32,423 nt of DNA from an uncultured Clostridium sp. (GCA_948470875.1 CAOKQM010000011.1:1-32423), one strand, 5' to 3'; shown: positions 1-8,633, counted from the first letter of the stretch. A program made the numbers and translations. The notes: generated by a model from the letters alone, not told the origin.

Positions 1-1
1 A

Positions 2-118
2 ATTAAGTTAACAGATACTGTCAAAGTATTTTATCAAGTGGAAAATGATACCCATATCATCACAATCAAAAGTGAAGACGAGAAGTATTTGCATGGAATC
101 ATCTGCTTGGCAAATTAA
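2..118 (+). CDS. C-terminal end of an unknown protein (partial)
   Basis: An open frame runs in from the left edge and stops at TAA 116-118. The 38 visible residues (ending HGIICLAN) have ordinary protein composition with alternating hydrophobic residues, like a beta-rich C-terminal end. The start and family lie outside the window. No terminator is obvious before the next promoter at 146. It has no in-frame CGG. Confidence 0.5.
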   Translation: MKLTDTVKVFYQVENDTHIITIKSEDEKYLHGIICLAN

Positions 119-145
119 CAATTGTAATTTTATGTCAAAAAATGC

Positions 146-174
146 TTTACAATTTCTATAAAATATGGTATAAT
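146..174 (+). promoter_or_regulatory. sigma-A promoter of orphan gene 237-851
   Basis: TTTACA (146-151), 17-base spacer, TATAAT (169-174). It lies about 60 bases upstream of the start codon at 237 and gives this gene its own transcription start. Confidence 0.75.
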
Positions 175-236
175 CAGTTCACTTTTGTAACTTATAAAAT
201 CACGCTTTTGGGCAAATGCCAAAGAAAGGAGAACAG

Positions 237-851
237 ATGGGGTGCAAAATTCATTTAAAAACGTATCTGTATTTAGGAGAATTAGAAAAGGTAGATGAGG
301 AACATTATAAAGCTCCCGGAGTTCTAATTCTTCGGAAAAGGAGACGTATAATTGGGTTTTATCAAGACCCAAACTTATCTTTTATGGAAGGAACGAGTAG
401 AAGGTATCGAGTTGCGACAATTTATCAACTTTATCGGAATGGTTATATTTCAAAAGCAGAAAAATATGAACTGCTCAGTAAGTACAAAAAGTATATTATT
501 TGGCGCTTGCCAGCTAAGCGATGCATAAAGCCTAAATGGGGTGCTTTTGCATTACAATATCCACAAAGAAGTCTTAGGATTTCTGAAAGAGCGGCTAATT
601 TTATCAAACAAGATATAGCACCAGTCTATGCTGTGATATTCAAAAATTTCGCCAAAAAGATGGACTGCTTGTATCTGTTTCGTGTAAGGCAGCCAGATCA
701 GACGCTTGAAATGATATGCTGTGAAGAAGCAGCAAATGAAAAATCTTTTTTAGAAAATCATGCTTGCGTCTCAGAAAAAGATATTCTCGAAAATCTGAAA
801 GACGTCTTAGCTTTAGAACCCCAAGAAATCTTGGAATTCGAATTAGAGTAA
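237..851 (+). CDS. Orphan protein, 204 aa, with two in-frame CGG codons
   Basis: I do not recognise a family. The start at 237 is chosen over the upstream ATG at 216 because GAAAGGAG lies five bases before it. The product is basic in its first half (an Arg/Lys patch near residue 33) and acidic at the C-terminus, with no signal peptide or membrane segment. It has its own promoter and terminator. It contains in-frame CGG AAA at 333-335 and CGG AAT at 435-437. The 11 bases around the first (TTCGGAAAAGG) are identical to those at the recombinase frameshift site. If the ribosome skipped the C here it would stop at TAA 349-351 after 37 residues. Either this gene is an import written in the standard code, or it is controlled by how CGG is read. 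Confidence 0.75.
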   Translation: MGCKIHLKTYLYLGELEKVDEEHYKAPGVLILRKRRRIIGFYQDPNLSFMEGTSRRYRVATIYQLYRNGYISKAEKYELLSKYKKYIIWRLPAKRCIKPKWGAFALQYPQRSLRISERAANFIKQDIAPVYAVIFKNFAKKMDCLYLFRVRQPDQTLEMICCEEAANEKSFLENHACVSEKDILENLKDVLALEPQEILEFELE

Positions 852-867
852 CTCAATATAGTGCAAA

Positions 868-900
868 TGAAACTTTGGGTATTTCCCAAAGTTTCATTTT
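868..900 (+). terminator. Terminator of orphan gene 237-851
   Basis: A perfect 12-bp stem (868-879 with 885-896, loop TATTT) is followed by a T-run. It sits between the stop at 851 and the convergent recombinase gene. Confidence 0.85.
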
Positions 901-906
901 TTTCTT

Positions 907-1909
907 TTATTCATTTGCTAAAGGATTTCTTTCAACAGCACTTCGAATTTGGTCATTATCAACATGTGTATAAATTTGTGTTGTAGCAATGCTTTCATGG
1001 CCTAAAAGTTCCTGTAAAGCACGAATATCCACCTCACCATATTTGTACATTAACGTAGCTGCTGTATGGCGCAATTTATGCACAGAATATTTGCTTGAAT
1101 CAATACCTGCTGCTTTTAATTCTTGTTTTACAATATATTGCACTGTTCGATTACTAATTCTTTTTCGTTGCTCACTCAAAAACAAAGCATCACGAGAATT
1201 GAATTTTACAGCGTCATGTGGACGAACCGCCAAATAATTATTAATTGCTTTCATACAAGCTTTATTCAAATAAATAGTACGTTCTTTATCACCTTTTCCG
1301 AATAACAGTCAATTTATTATTTTCGAAATCGATATCTTTCATATTAATTTGGGTAAGTTCAGAAAGACGCATTCCACAATTCAAAAATAAAGTAATAATA
1401 GCAAAATCACGTGTAGAATTATCATGATTTCCATGAGAGTGGGGAGAGGCTTCTTTGGCCACTTCTAGTAATTTTCGACTTTCTTCTAAACTCAAATATT
1501 TAGGCAAGCGTTTACCAAGTTTTGGGCTTTCCAAATCTTGTGCTGGATTATTGGGAATACGTTTCATTTTATTACACAAATATTTAAAAAACATACGAAT
1601 ACTAGCTGTTTTGCGAGCTAAAGTAGCAGGTTTGCTATGAAAACAAGTTTTTAAATAACTCAAAAATGCATGAATATCAGATAAAGTAATTTGAGAAACT
1701 GTATCCAAAGTCATGTCTCCAATAGCAATTTCTTTAATAAATTCTTCGGATTCTATGGAAACCATTTTAAATTGATAGGTTATAAATTTTAGAAAATGGG
1801 CAATATCGTAATTGTATTCTTTGATGGTATTTTCCGATTTATTTAAAATCGTTGCAGAATAATCTAAAAAATCATTTAAAAAATCAGGATTGTTTTCTCG
1901 TAAAATCAT
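907..1909 (-). CDS. Tyrosine recombinase (XerC/D-like), full length only with a +1 shift at CGGA
   Basis: A site-specific recombinase that breaks and rejoins DNA through a phosphotyrosine. The N-terminal SAM-like core-binding domain covers roughly residues 10-120. The catalytic domain shows Arg181 (GMRLSEL), the beta-hairpin GKGDKER (204-210), His277 and Arg280 (HKLRHTAAT), His304 (LLGHES) and Tyr313. Read directly, the frame stops at 1289 three codons after CGG 1300-1298, leaving 206 aa with only the first catalytic Arg. Skipping one C gives GGA at codon 204, restores the family motif GKG and yields 333 aa. At 333 aa it is longer than the roughly 300 aa of XerC/XerD, so it may be a stand-alone or mobile-element recombinase. 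RBS AAAGGAG precedes the ATG at 1909, with its own promoter. The absence of any other defect argues against a pseudogene. Confidence 0.93.
1297..1300 (-). other. Frameshift site 1: ATT-C-GGA in the recombinase gene
   Basis: The minus strand reads GTT ATT CGG AAA AGG TGA. Skipping the C of CGG gives GTT ATT GGA AAA GGT GAT (V I G K G D), the conserved beta-hairpin of tyrosine recombinases. The zero frame stops three codons later. Confidence 0.93.
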
Positions 1910-1935
1910 AAAAAAACTCCTTTCTATTTACACAT

Positions 1936-1964
1936 ATTATAATATGAGAAAAAAATTTTTGCAA
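1936..1964 (-). promoter_or_regulatory. sigma-A promoter of the recombinase gene
   Basis: On the minus strand: TTGCAA (1964-1959), 17-base spacer, TATAAT (1941-1936). It lies about 27 bases before the start codon. Confidence 0.75.
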
Positions 1965-1975
1965 GCAAAATAAAG

Positions 1976-2011
1976 AAAAGTCATTTAAAGTAAGTACTTT
2001 AAATGACTTTT
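1976..2011 (-). terminator. Terminator of gene 2053-2532 (symmetrical)
   Basis: A near-perfect inverted repeat (AGTCATTTAAAGTA and its complement) flanked by A-run and T-run, so it can stop transcription on either strand. It lies directly after the stop of 2053-2532 and before the recombinase promoter. Confidence 0.85.
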
Positions 2012-2052
2012 TAGTGTGTGCAAAATGGTAATAATTAACAAGTTACAAAGTG

Positions 2053-2532
2053 TTACAATTCATCGCAAGCAATGTTGAAAAGCTCAAAAAGTAGCGTATA
2101 CAACAAACAAGTTATCCAAAAGGCTGACCAATTTTGGAAAAGCAACATAATTCCACCAGTTATTACCAAAAGGCACAAATCAATAAAACGAATATTATCA
2201 CCTTTTGGCAAAGGGCATTCAGATGAAAACTTCTTCCGAATCCAGGTTCGATAAAATTTAGGTATGGTTTTTAAATTCGGAAAGAAATACGATATTTTGC
2301 CATCAGAAAAATCAGCAAAACACATATTATTCAAGATTTCGCAAGCTCCCATCACTAAAAAACAAAAAACAATGCCATAAATCTTATGCATATTAGCATG
2401 TTTTTGAAACATCCCCAGTAAAAACACCAACCCCAACCCTGCAATTCTACTAAGCAGAACAAATACATCAAAGCTTAGAATCCACGCAGAGATTCTCTTG
2501 TGATTTAAAAGAAAAATGTTCATTTTTTTCAT
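2053..2532 (-). CDS. Orphan integral membrane protein, 159 aa, one in-frame CGG
   Basis: Family not recognised. The start at 2532 is preferred over 2562 because AAGGGGG lies six bases upstream. There are about four hydrophobic segments: two in the first 60 residues (ILSFDVFVLL..., IYGIVFCFLVMGACEIL) and two at the end (IDLCLLVITGGIMLLF, FWITCLLYTLLFELFNI), separated by a basic loop. CGG AAG at 2238-2236 falls in that loop (TW-I-R-KK). In the zero frame the C-terminal membrane segments follow naturally. With a +1 shift the frame ends about 25 codons later, so here CGG appears to mean Arg. It has its own promoter and terminator, like the other orphans. Confidence 0.7.
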   Translation of the reverse strand: MKKMNIFLLNHKRISAWILSFDVFVLLSRIAGLGLVFLLGMFQKHANMHKIYGIVFCFLVMGACEILNNMCFADFSDGKISYFFPNLKTIPKFYRTWIRKKFSSECPLPKGDNIRFIDLCLLVITGGIMLLFQNWSAFWITCLLYTLLFELFNIACDEL

Positions 2533-2606
2533 AAAAAACCCCCTTTTTATGAAAATCACCATTTTTTACACACTTAAAACCTAAATAATAATTATTTATA
2601 ATTACT

Positions 2607-2635
2607 ATTATAGCACGAATAGTAAAATAATGCAA
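2607..2635 (-). promoter_or_regulatory. sigma-A promoter of gene 2053-2532
   Basis: On the minus strand: TTGCAT (2635-2630), 17-base spacer, TATAAT (2612-2607). It gives a leader of about 70 bases. Confidence 0.7.
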
Positions 2636-2690
2636 GAATAAAAAAGATTTGAGTTTTTTCCAAGTAAGTTATTATCAAAATACACAAACA

Positions 2691-2730
2691 AAAGCTAGTT
2701 TACAACTTTTTAAAGTTATAAGCTAGCTTT
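2691..2730 (-). terminator. Terminator of gene 2736-3422
   Basis: The stem AAAGCTAGYTTA...AGCTAGCTTT directly follows the stop at 2736. The sequence after it on the minus strand is U-rich (CTTTTGTTTG). A T-run on the plus side means it could also work in the other direction. Confidence 0.75.
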
Positions 2731-2735
2731 GTTTT

Positions 2736-3422
2736 TTAATCGTATGAAATAAATTGCTTCATTTCTTCTTTTAACTGAATCAGTTCATGGTCGTTTATTA
2801 CATCTGCCATTGCGAATAGATTTTGTATTAGGTAGTATGCTTTGCCTGCATAATACGAGCTACTATTACATCTTTCTGAAAGAAAACGTATCCACTTTTC
2901 ATGAGATTGTACTTTATTTTTTGATTTTTCACTAAATTCTTGTAAAAGTTCACAAATCTTATGGACTGGATGCATTAATAATAGTGCAAAACTATGTTTA
3001 ATCAAATCTTTTTTGGAGTTACAAAGTAATTCCATTGGAGAATACTTAGTATAAGTCTCAGTTTGCTCAGTAGGAAGCAAAAGAAATTCTGCAAGGCAAT
3101 AGCCAATTGCATATTTTTTTACATAAAATGGAACATCGGGATTTAACTGTATTTGTTTAACAAATCTATTATTCCAGACATCTTGAAATTGTTGATAAGT
3201 TGCGCAAGTCGCAGAAATACAAAACCAAAAATCTAAATCCTTCACATAAAAAATTTCTATATTGAATTTTTTAGCTAAGGCAAATGGATTATATAAATAG
3301 CTGCCAAAATTCTTAATTAGAAGTTTTTCTATTTCCTTGTTTAGTTTCCACAATGAAACAGAAAATGGCTCATTGGGAGACTCAAGCATCTCCCGAAGGA
3401 TATTTCTTAAAGCATTTTCCAT
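2736..3422 (-). CDS. Orphan protein, 228 aa, possibly degenerate ImmA/IrrE-like; in-frame CGG at codon 10
   Basis: The stretch around residues 47-117 (ALAKKFNIEIFYV..., QIQLNPDVPFYVKKYAIGYCLAEFLLLP) has the layout of the ImmA/IrrE peptidase domain: a substrate-side strand, then 'LN...P...R..IAHELGHFLL'. The HExxH zinc motif is replaced by YCLAE, so it would be catalytically dead. This is a fold-level guess from pattern alone. The C-terminal half is helical with no known motif. The RBS GAAAGGAA precedes ATG 3422. CGG GAG at 3395-3393 is codon 10; a shift there would end the protein after about 26 residues. It is transcribed divergently from 3693-4466, suggesting a functional pair. Confidence 0.75.
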   Translation of the reverse strand: MENALRNILREMLESPNEPFSVSLWKLNKEIEKLLIKNFGSYLYNPFALAKKFNIEIFYVKDLDFWFCISATCATYQQFQDVWNNRFVKQIQLNPDVPFYVKKYAIGYCLAEFLLLPTEQTETYTKYSPMELLCNSKKDLIKHSFALLLMHPVHKICELLQEFSEKSKNKVQSHEKWIRFLSERCNSSSYYAGKAYYLIQNLFAMADVINDHELIQLKEEMKQFISYD

Positions 3423-3470
3423 AATGTTAATTCCTTTCTATAATTTTATCATATATAAGTAAACATAAAT

Positions 3471-3499
3471 AATATATCATCAAACAATAAATTTGTCAA
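3471..3499 (-). promoter_or_regulatory. sigma-A promoter of gene 2736-3422
   Basis: On the minus strand: TTGACA (3499-3494), 17-base spacer, TATATT (3476-3471). It lies back to back with the promoter at 3540. Confidence 0.8.
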
Positions 3500-3539
3500 G
3501 AAAAGTTACATTTATATTTTAAAAAACTTAGTATTATAG

Positions 3540-3568
3540 TTTACTTTAAGTTTATATTATGATATAAT
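3540..3568 (+). promoter_or_regulatory. sigma-A promoter of gene 3693-4466
   Basis: TTTACT (3540-3545), 17-base spacer, TATAAT (3563-3568). GTTTACTT covers the -35 and recurs on the opposite strand near the start of the divergent transcript, so the two units may share an operator. Confidence 0.65.
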
Positions 3569-3692
3569 ACTTAAAATCATAGCTATATGATATAAATTAG
3601 TCCTTATATAACAAATGTGAAAGGAGAAAAACAATATCATATCAATTAAGTCTTGTAAAATTTTTGAAAAATAATTATTAGGAGGAAATAGC

Positions 3693-4466
3693 ATGACACT
3701 TAATGAAGAAAAACAAAAATTTGAAGAATGTATGAAAATTGCTACAGAAGCAAAAGAATTAAGAAAAATAGCTAATCAACATCAAAAACGGGCAGAATTA
3801 AAAGAAGAAGAAGCCCTAGAAAGTCTCATCAAAGTAAGAACTAGCATGATAAGTGATTTAAAAAACGAAGAAGAAAAGCTTGAAAAAAAAATCGAACTGC
3901 TCAATGATGAATATGCTGTGCTAGGTACTACATTTTGTGAACAAGCAGTTAGTGTAAATATTAAAGTGCGTTGGCAAAAAAACTTTATACCTTTCGATTT
4001 TTTCGATTTTTTCGATCTTTCCGCTTTTTCCGATTCTCATCTTTCTCCTTCTTCTTTTATTTATAAGCGTATTTATGAGCTTTACAAAGATGCATATTCA
4101 CATACTGCAGGTATCAAAAGAGACATTGAACAAGCATCTGAGCAAAGTACAAATCTCAGATTAAAGGAAACTGCTCAAAAGATGTTAGATAATCGACAAG
4201 AACTTATAAATACTATAAAGACATTAAATGAAGTGAAAAAAAAGAATTTACAGGAACTCGAAAGAATTTGCAGTCTTTTTGGACACGAAATAAAACAACG
4301 TCCTGATTGTTGGTTTGACTTCGATTTCCGTGGAAGATGTCTAAAATTTGAATGTAAGTGTTGTGGAAAAGCAATTAGAAGAGAAGAATATATTAAGGTT
4401 CACTCGGAAGCCAAATATAAAGGGGTAGTTACTTACTATTGCTGCGATTGCTACGATTCAAAATGA
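3693..4466 (+). CDS. Orphan coiled-coil protein with C-terminal Cys-rich zinc-ribbon-like end, 257 aa
   Basis: Family not recognised. The strong RBS TAGGAGGAAATAGC precedes ATG 3693. Residues 1-75 and about 140-200 are charged helices with heptad character. Between them lies a Phe/Asp/Ser low-complexity stretch (FDFFDFFDLSAF, about 101-112) encoded by a repeated TTCGATTTT unit. The last 45 residues carry CKCCG and, near the end, CCDC, which could form a zinc ribbon. CGG GCA at 3789-3791 is codon 33 inside the first helix (HQKRAE), where Arg fits. A shift would stop after about three more codons. It has its own promoter and a strong terminator. Confidence 0.75.
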   Translation: MTLNEEKQKFEECMKIATEAKELRKIANQHQKRAELKEEEALESLIKVRTSMISDLKNEEEKLEKKIELLNDEYAVLGTTFCEQAVSVNIKVRWQKNFIPFDFFDFFDLSAFSDSHLSPSSFIYKRIYELYKDAYSHTAGIKRDIEQASEQSTNLRLKETAQKMLDNRQELINTIKTLNEVKKKNLQELERICSLFGHEIKQRPDCWFDFDFRGRCLKFECKCCGKAIRREEYIKVHSEAKYKGVVTYYCCDCYDSK

Positions 4467-4497
4467 TTTAGGCTTAATTGGATTTTATTTATTTGAA

Positions 4498-4525
4498 GAT
4501 GTCACAGCTTTGTGACATCTTTATT
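4498..4525 (+). terminator. Terminator of gene 3693-4466
   Basis: GATGTCACA (4498-4506) pairs with TGTGACATC (4511-4519) across a four-base loop, followed by TTTATTTT. Confidence 0.85.
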
Positions 4526-4529
4526 TTCA

Positions 4530-5510
4530 ATATATCAATTATATAGAATTCATATATTGAAAATTTTGAATTTAATTTTGTGCAAAGTTCAATTTGTAAA
4601 AACAATTCCAAATAGCGAACATTTGTTGTTTTTTATAAAATTTTTGTATAATCATTATATAAATTTAGATTGCTAATTCAATAATATAATTTCATATTAT
4701 GAAGCTTCAAAATCAATTTTAAGGCATTTTTATAATATATCCAATAGTTATATATTTTAAAATTTTAAATTAGAATATATTAATAAAATGTCATCTTTAT
4801 AATATAATATGAATTTAGTTAAAATGCTTATTTATAGTCATTTATTAAAAGTGCTGAAAAATGGCTAAAAAAACGACGCACGAGAATCGATTTTAAGACG
4901 TTTTAAAAAATTAGGCATATAGTTTGTTGTCTAAAAACAAGGATTATTTTAGAGCTTCAAGCATTTTGGAGGTTTTAGAAAAATTATCAGATATAAATCT
5001 AAAATTAGACCATAAAAAATTTTAATAAACAAATTATAAAGATAATATATAAAAGTGGTTAAGAATTGATTTTAAGAGAATGTTAAAACATTGATATATA
5101 AGGAATAAGAAAGAATATAAATAATATTAGATATATAATAATAATTGAATAAAACCTGTAAGCCTGATATTTAAAGAAATATATGTATTTGGATACTTTA
5201 TATATAAGTCCTATTCTTGTTTGCGCAAAACTTTGATTTTGCGCAATGTTCAAAATCGCTTTTTCTTCTCATATCTTTTTTAACCTTAAAATATTTATTA
5301 TCCTTTCTCCTACCATATAGAAAGTTCAAATAACCCAGTTTTAGTTTTAAGAAATATTAAACTATTACTCTATTATAAAAAACGCTTTAAAATCAATTTT
5401 AAGGTGTTACCAACAAAATAATTTCATAAGATATTTTATCAGATAAATATTTTCATTAGAACCATTGCAAAAAAGTAAAAAAATGAAAAATAATCTAATA
5501 TTTTGTCGAA
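4530..5510. other. AT-rich stretch of about 1 kb without a convincing gene
   Basis: Very AT-rich, with stop codons frequent in all frames. I see no tRNA, no clear promoter-RBS-gene arrangement and no protein-like frame. It carries the degenerate repeat listed separately and may be an origin-like or decayed region. Confidence 0.6.
4711..5410. repeat. Four degenerate copies of an AATCRATTTTAAGRYGTT-like motif
   Basis: Copies start at 4711 (AATCAATTTTAAGGCATTTT), 4885 (AATCGATTTTAAGACGTTTT), 5064 (AATTGATTTTAAGAGAATGT) and 5391 (AATCAATTTTAAGGTGTTAC), all in the same orientation, with spacings 174, 179 and 327. The near-equal spacing (the last is almost double) suggests a decayed tandem array of about 175-base units. 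Between the cores the similarity is weak. Confidence 0.45.
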
Positions 5511-5516
5511 TAACTA

Positions 5517-5546
5517 TTGACTTTTTATTTACATGCGTAATATAAT
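5517..5546 (+). promoter_or_regulatory. sigma-A promoter of the small peptide gene
   Basis: TTGACT (5517-5522), 18-base spacer, TATAAT (5541-5546). The leader that follows can pair GCCTT (5553-5557) with AAGGC (5578-5582) just before the RBS. Confidence 0.8.
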
Positions 5547-5599
5547 GAGCTTGCCTTTTTTGTGATACATAAAAAGTAAGGCAGAAAGGTGGTGACTCT

Positions 5600-5662
5600 A
5601 TGCGCCCTTTCATAAAGATTTGTGCTATGATTATTATTGCCATTGTCGCTTTAACAAAATAG
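5600..5662 (+). CDS. 20-residue hydrophobic peptide, type I toxin-like
   Basis: The peptide MRPFIKICAMIIIAIVALTK is a short basic head plus one membrane-spanning helix, the typical form of type I toxin peptides. The RBS AAAGGTGGTG lies close upstream of ATG 5600. A consensus promoter, a hairpin leader and an immediate strong terminator give a compact transcript of about 150 bases. No CGG is present. An antisense antitoxin RNA would be expected on the minus strand, but I could not identify its promoter. A leader peptide or other small membrane protein is possible. Confidence 0.6.
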   Translation: MRPFIKICAMIIIAIVALTK

Positions 5663-5673
5663 CACCAATAAAA

Positions 5674-5704
5674 AAACCAGAAGCTCACTTCTTCTGGTTT
5701 TTTT
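5674..5704 (+). terminator. Terminator of the small peptide gene
   Basis: AAACCAGAAG (5674-5683) pairs perfectly with CTTCTGGTTT (5691-5700), followed by more T. Confidence 0.9.
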
Positions 5705-5877
5705 ATGTATAAGAAGTGCTACACTTCCTATTTTAGCATTCTATGCACCCTTTTATGCTTCTGCTATGTTCCTATTATACTGCATTTTTCATGTTATGTC
5801 AATAATGTTTATTTACTTTTGCTCGACTTTTTTTTACAATTTATGCGTCTTTGTTTTATTCCATTTTTTCTAGACAA

Positions 5878-5895
5878 GGACAGCAAACGCTGTCC
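5878..5895 (-). terminator. Possible fba terminator hairpin
   Basis: GGACAGC (5878-5884) and GCTGTCC (5889-5895) form a seven-bp stem about 50 bases past the fba stop. On the minus strand the tail is only TTGTCT, so it is a weak candidate. The rest of 5705-5942 shows no gene I believe. Confidence 0.4.
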
Positions 5896-5942
5896 CTTCC
5901 TATTTTGCATTATGTCAATGCTTTGTTTGAATTTTTTTGAAC

Positions 5943-6896
<954 letters not shown>

Positions 6897-6906
6897 TTAT
6901 AAGTTT

Positions 6907-6935
6907 ATTTTATGCTGTTCCTTAAAAATTGTCAA
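6907..6935 (-). promoter_or_regulatory. sigma-A promoter of fba
   Basis: On the minus strand: TTGACA (6935-6930), 17-base spacer, TAAAAT (6912-6907), just before the punA stop at 6944. Confidence 0.75.
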
Positions 6936-6943
6936 GTAGCATT

Positions 6944-7768
6944 TTAGGAAATCAGCAAAATATATTCTTTGACAATTTCTTTCCATTTATTTTTATTTTG
7001 ATTAGCAATTTTTTGAACATCTTGATGAGATAAATTTTGTTCTAAAACACCAGCAGCCATATTGGTCATACACGAAACGGCTACAGTTTCCATTCCACAA
7101 TGATGTGCTACAATTGCTTCTGGCACAGTTGACATACCAACTGCATCTGCACCTAAAGCTCTCAAAGCTCTAATTTCAGCAGGTGTTTCAAAAGTAGGAC
7201 CTTTCATATAAGCGTAAACACCTTCATGTGCCTTTCCCATTTGTTTTTCAATCACTTTTTTTAAACTTTCTGTTAAAGTTTTATCAAACGTTTGGCTCAT
7301 ATCTGGAAATCTTTCACCAAATTCTTCCAAATTTTTTCCACGTAGTACCGAATCTGCAAAAAAACTTAAATAATCAGTAATAACCATAAAATCTCCTGGT
7401 GAAAAATTGGTATTAATCGCGCCAGCAGCATTTGTGATAAGCAATTTCTCAATCCCTAATAAGTGAAAAACGCGAATTGGAAAAGTGACTTCTTGCAAGG
7501 AATATCCTTCATAAAAATGAAATCTTCCATTCATAACAAGCACTTCTACCCCATTTAATTTTCCAATAATTAATTCACCAGCATGTCCTTCTACAGTTGA
7601 CACAGGGAAATTTGCAATTTCGTTATAAGGGATTGTGATTTTGTCTTCTAATTCTTCTCCTAAAATGCCTAAACCTGACCCTAAAATAATAGCAATTTTA
7701 GGGTTTCGGTTTCCTATTTTTTGTTGGATGTTTTGTTTACTTTTTTCGTATTGTTGAAAATCGAACAT
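6944..7768 (-). CDS. punA: Purine nucleoside phosphorylase
   Basis: Phosphorolysis of purine nucleosides to free base and ribose 1-phosphate (salvage). At 274 aa it is the trimeric PNP type. Signatures: the phosphate loop ILGSGLGIL near 28, GHAGELI near 60, MNGRFHFYEGY near 78, TNAAGAIN near 111 and GPTFETPAEIRALRALGADAVGMSTVPE near 187-214, with substrate-binding Glu and Met. It lies 18 bases downstream of the CAP-domain gene, so the two are probably co-transcribed. No in-frame CGG. Confidence 0.95.
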   Translation of the reverse strand: MFDFQQYEKSKQNIQQKIGNRNPKIAIILGSGLGILGEELEDKITIPYNEIANFPVSTVEGHAGELIIGKLNGVEVLVMNGRFHFYEGYSLQEVTFPIRVFHLLGIEKLLITNAAGAINTNFSPGDFMVITDYLSFFADSVLRGKNLEEFGERFPDMSQTFDKTLTESLKKVIEKQMGKAHEGVYAYMKGPTFETPAEIRALRALGADAVGMSTVPEAIVAHHCGMETVAVSCMTNMAAGVLEQNLSHQDVQKIANQNKNKWKEIVKEYILLIS

Positions 7769-7786
7769 ATTTTTCTCCTTTATTTA

Positions 7787-8560
7787 TTATTTTCCAATAA
7801 ACATTTGTACATACATTTTTCCATAAGTTGGGCTACTTACAATACCAATTCCAGTATGAGTGTAAATGTTATTTAAAATATTGGCTTTATGCCCTGCTGA
7901 ATTCATCCAAGCTGTAACAGCACTGCTGTTGCTTGAATTTCCTGCAATGTTTTCTGCCGCTGTTTTGTAAGATACTTTAAAACTTTTTAACATATCAAAT
8001 GGTGAACCATAGGTTGGTGAATTGTGTGAAAAATAGTTGTTTGTCACCATATCTTGTGCCTTGATTTTAGCAACTCTTTGTACCTCAGAATCTACTTTTA
8101 AGGCAGTTAATCCATTGTTTGTTCTTTGCTGATTAATCAGATTAAACACTTCTTGTTCGTCTGCTGAAAGTGTAGCATTTGCTGAAGAATCTGGTTTTGT
8201 ATTAGAATTGGTATTAGAGCCAGAATTATTTGTGTTTGGATAAATTGGTTTGATGTATTTTTGGCTTACTGCACCAATATAATCACCTTCAATTTGAACA
8301 ATATACCAATTTCCAATTCCTGCAAAAACGCGAACATATTCGTTTTTGCGCACTGTGGTAATCACATCATGTTCTGTACTTGGACCACTTCTGACATTTA
8401 GTGTTGTAGCAGTTACCATACCAGTTGTAAAATCTAAATTATAATAATGTTGCATAGCAAAGGTTTTGGAAACCCCAAGAATGGATACACCAAGCACAAA
8501 TAGAAAAATGGCACTAATTTTGATTACTTTTTTATATTTCCTAATTGAAATTATTTTCAT
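7787..8560 (-). CDS. Exported SH3b-CAP domain protein
   Basis: The 257-aa product begins with a basic N-terminus and one hydrophobic segment (residues 15-34), a signal peptide or anchor. A bacterial SH3 domain follows (about 50-105, TLNVRSGPSTEHDVI...), then an Asn/Ser/Thr-rich linker and a C-terminal CAP/SCP domain (about 133-257) with SHNSP, AAENIAG and the AGHKANIL motif, like YkwD-type proteins. Expected location is the cell envelope; the CAP domain's activity is not established. An 11-bp inverted repeat pairs its RBS and start codon with upstream sequence (see 8558-8617). No CGG codon. Confidence 0.93.
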   Translation of the reverse strand: MKIISIRKYKKVIKISAIFLFVLGVSILGVSKTFAMQHYYNLDFTTGMVTATTLNVRSGPSTEHDVITTVRKNEYVRVFAGIGNWYIVQIEGDYIGAVSQKYIKPIYPNTNNSGSNTNSNTKPDSSANATLSADEQEVFNLINQQRTNNGLTALKVDSEVQRVAKIKAQDMVTNNYFSHNSPTYGSPFDMLKSFKVSYKTAAENIAGNSSNSSAVTAWMNSAGHKANILNNIYTHTGIGIVSSPTYGKMYVQMFIGK

Positions 8561-8617
8561 ACTTTCTCCCTTCTAATCATAATTACTAAAAAATATGCTA
8601 TTGTTTGAGAAAGTATG
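8558..8617 (-). promoter_or_regulatory. Inverted repeat covering the RBS and AUG of the CAP gene
   Basis: In the mRNA, CAUACUUUCUC (8617-8607) is exactly complementary to GAGAAAGUAUG (8568-8558), which contains part of the Shine-Dalgarno and the start codon. The loop is 38 bases. Pairing would hide the start site, so translation may be controlled by a protein, small RNA or temperature. The arrangement is seen; the function is inferred. Confidence 0.55.
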
Positions 8618-8633
8618 CTAAAAATCTATTTTT

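Noticed and set aside
130..372. 80-codon frame on the minus strand
   Set aside because: It overlaps the promoter and start of the better-supported plus-strand gene and has no RBS or recognisable sequence.
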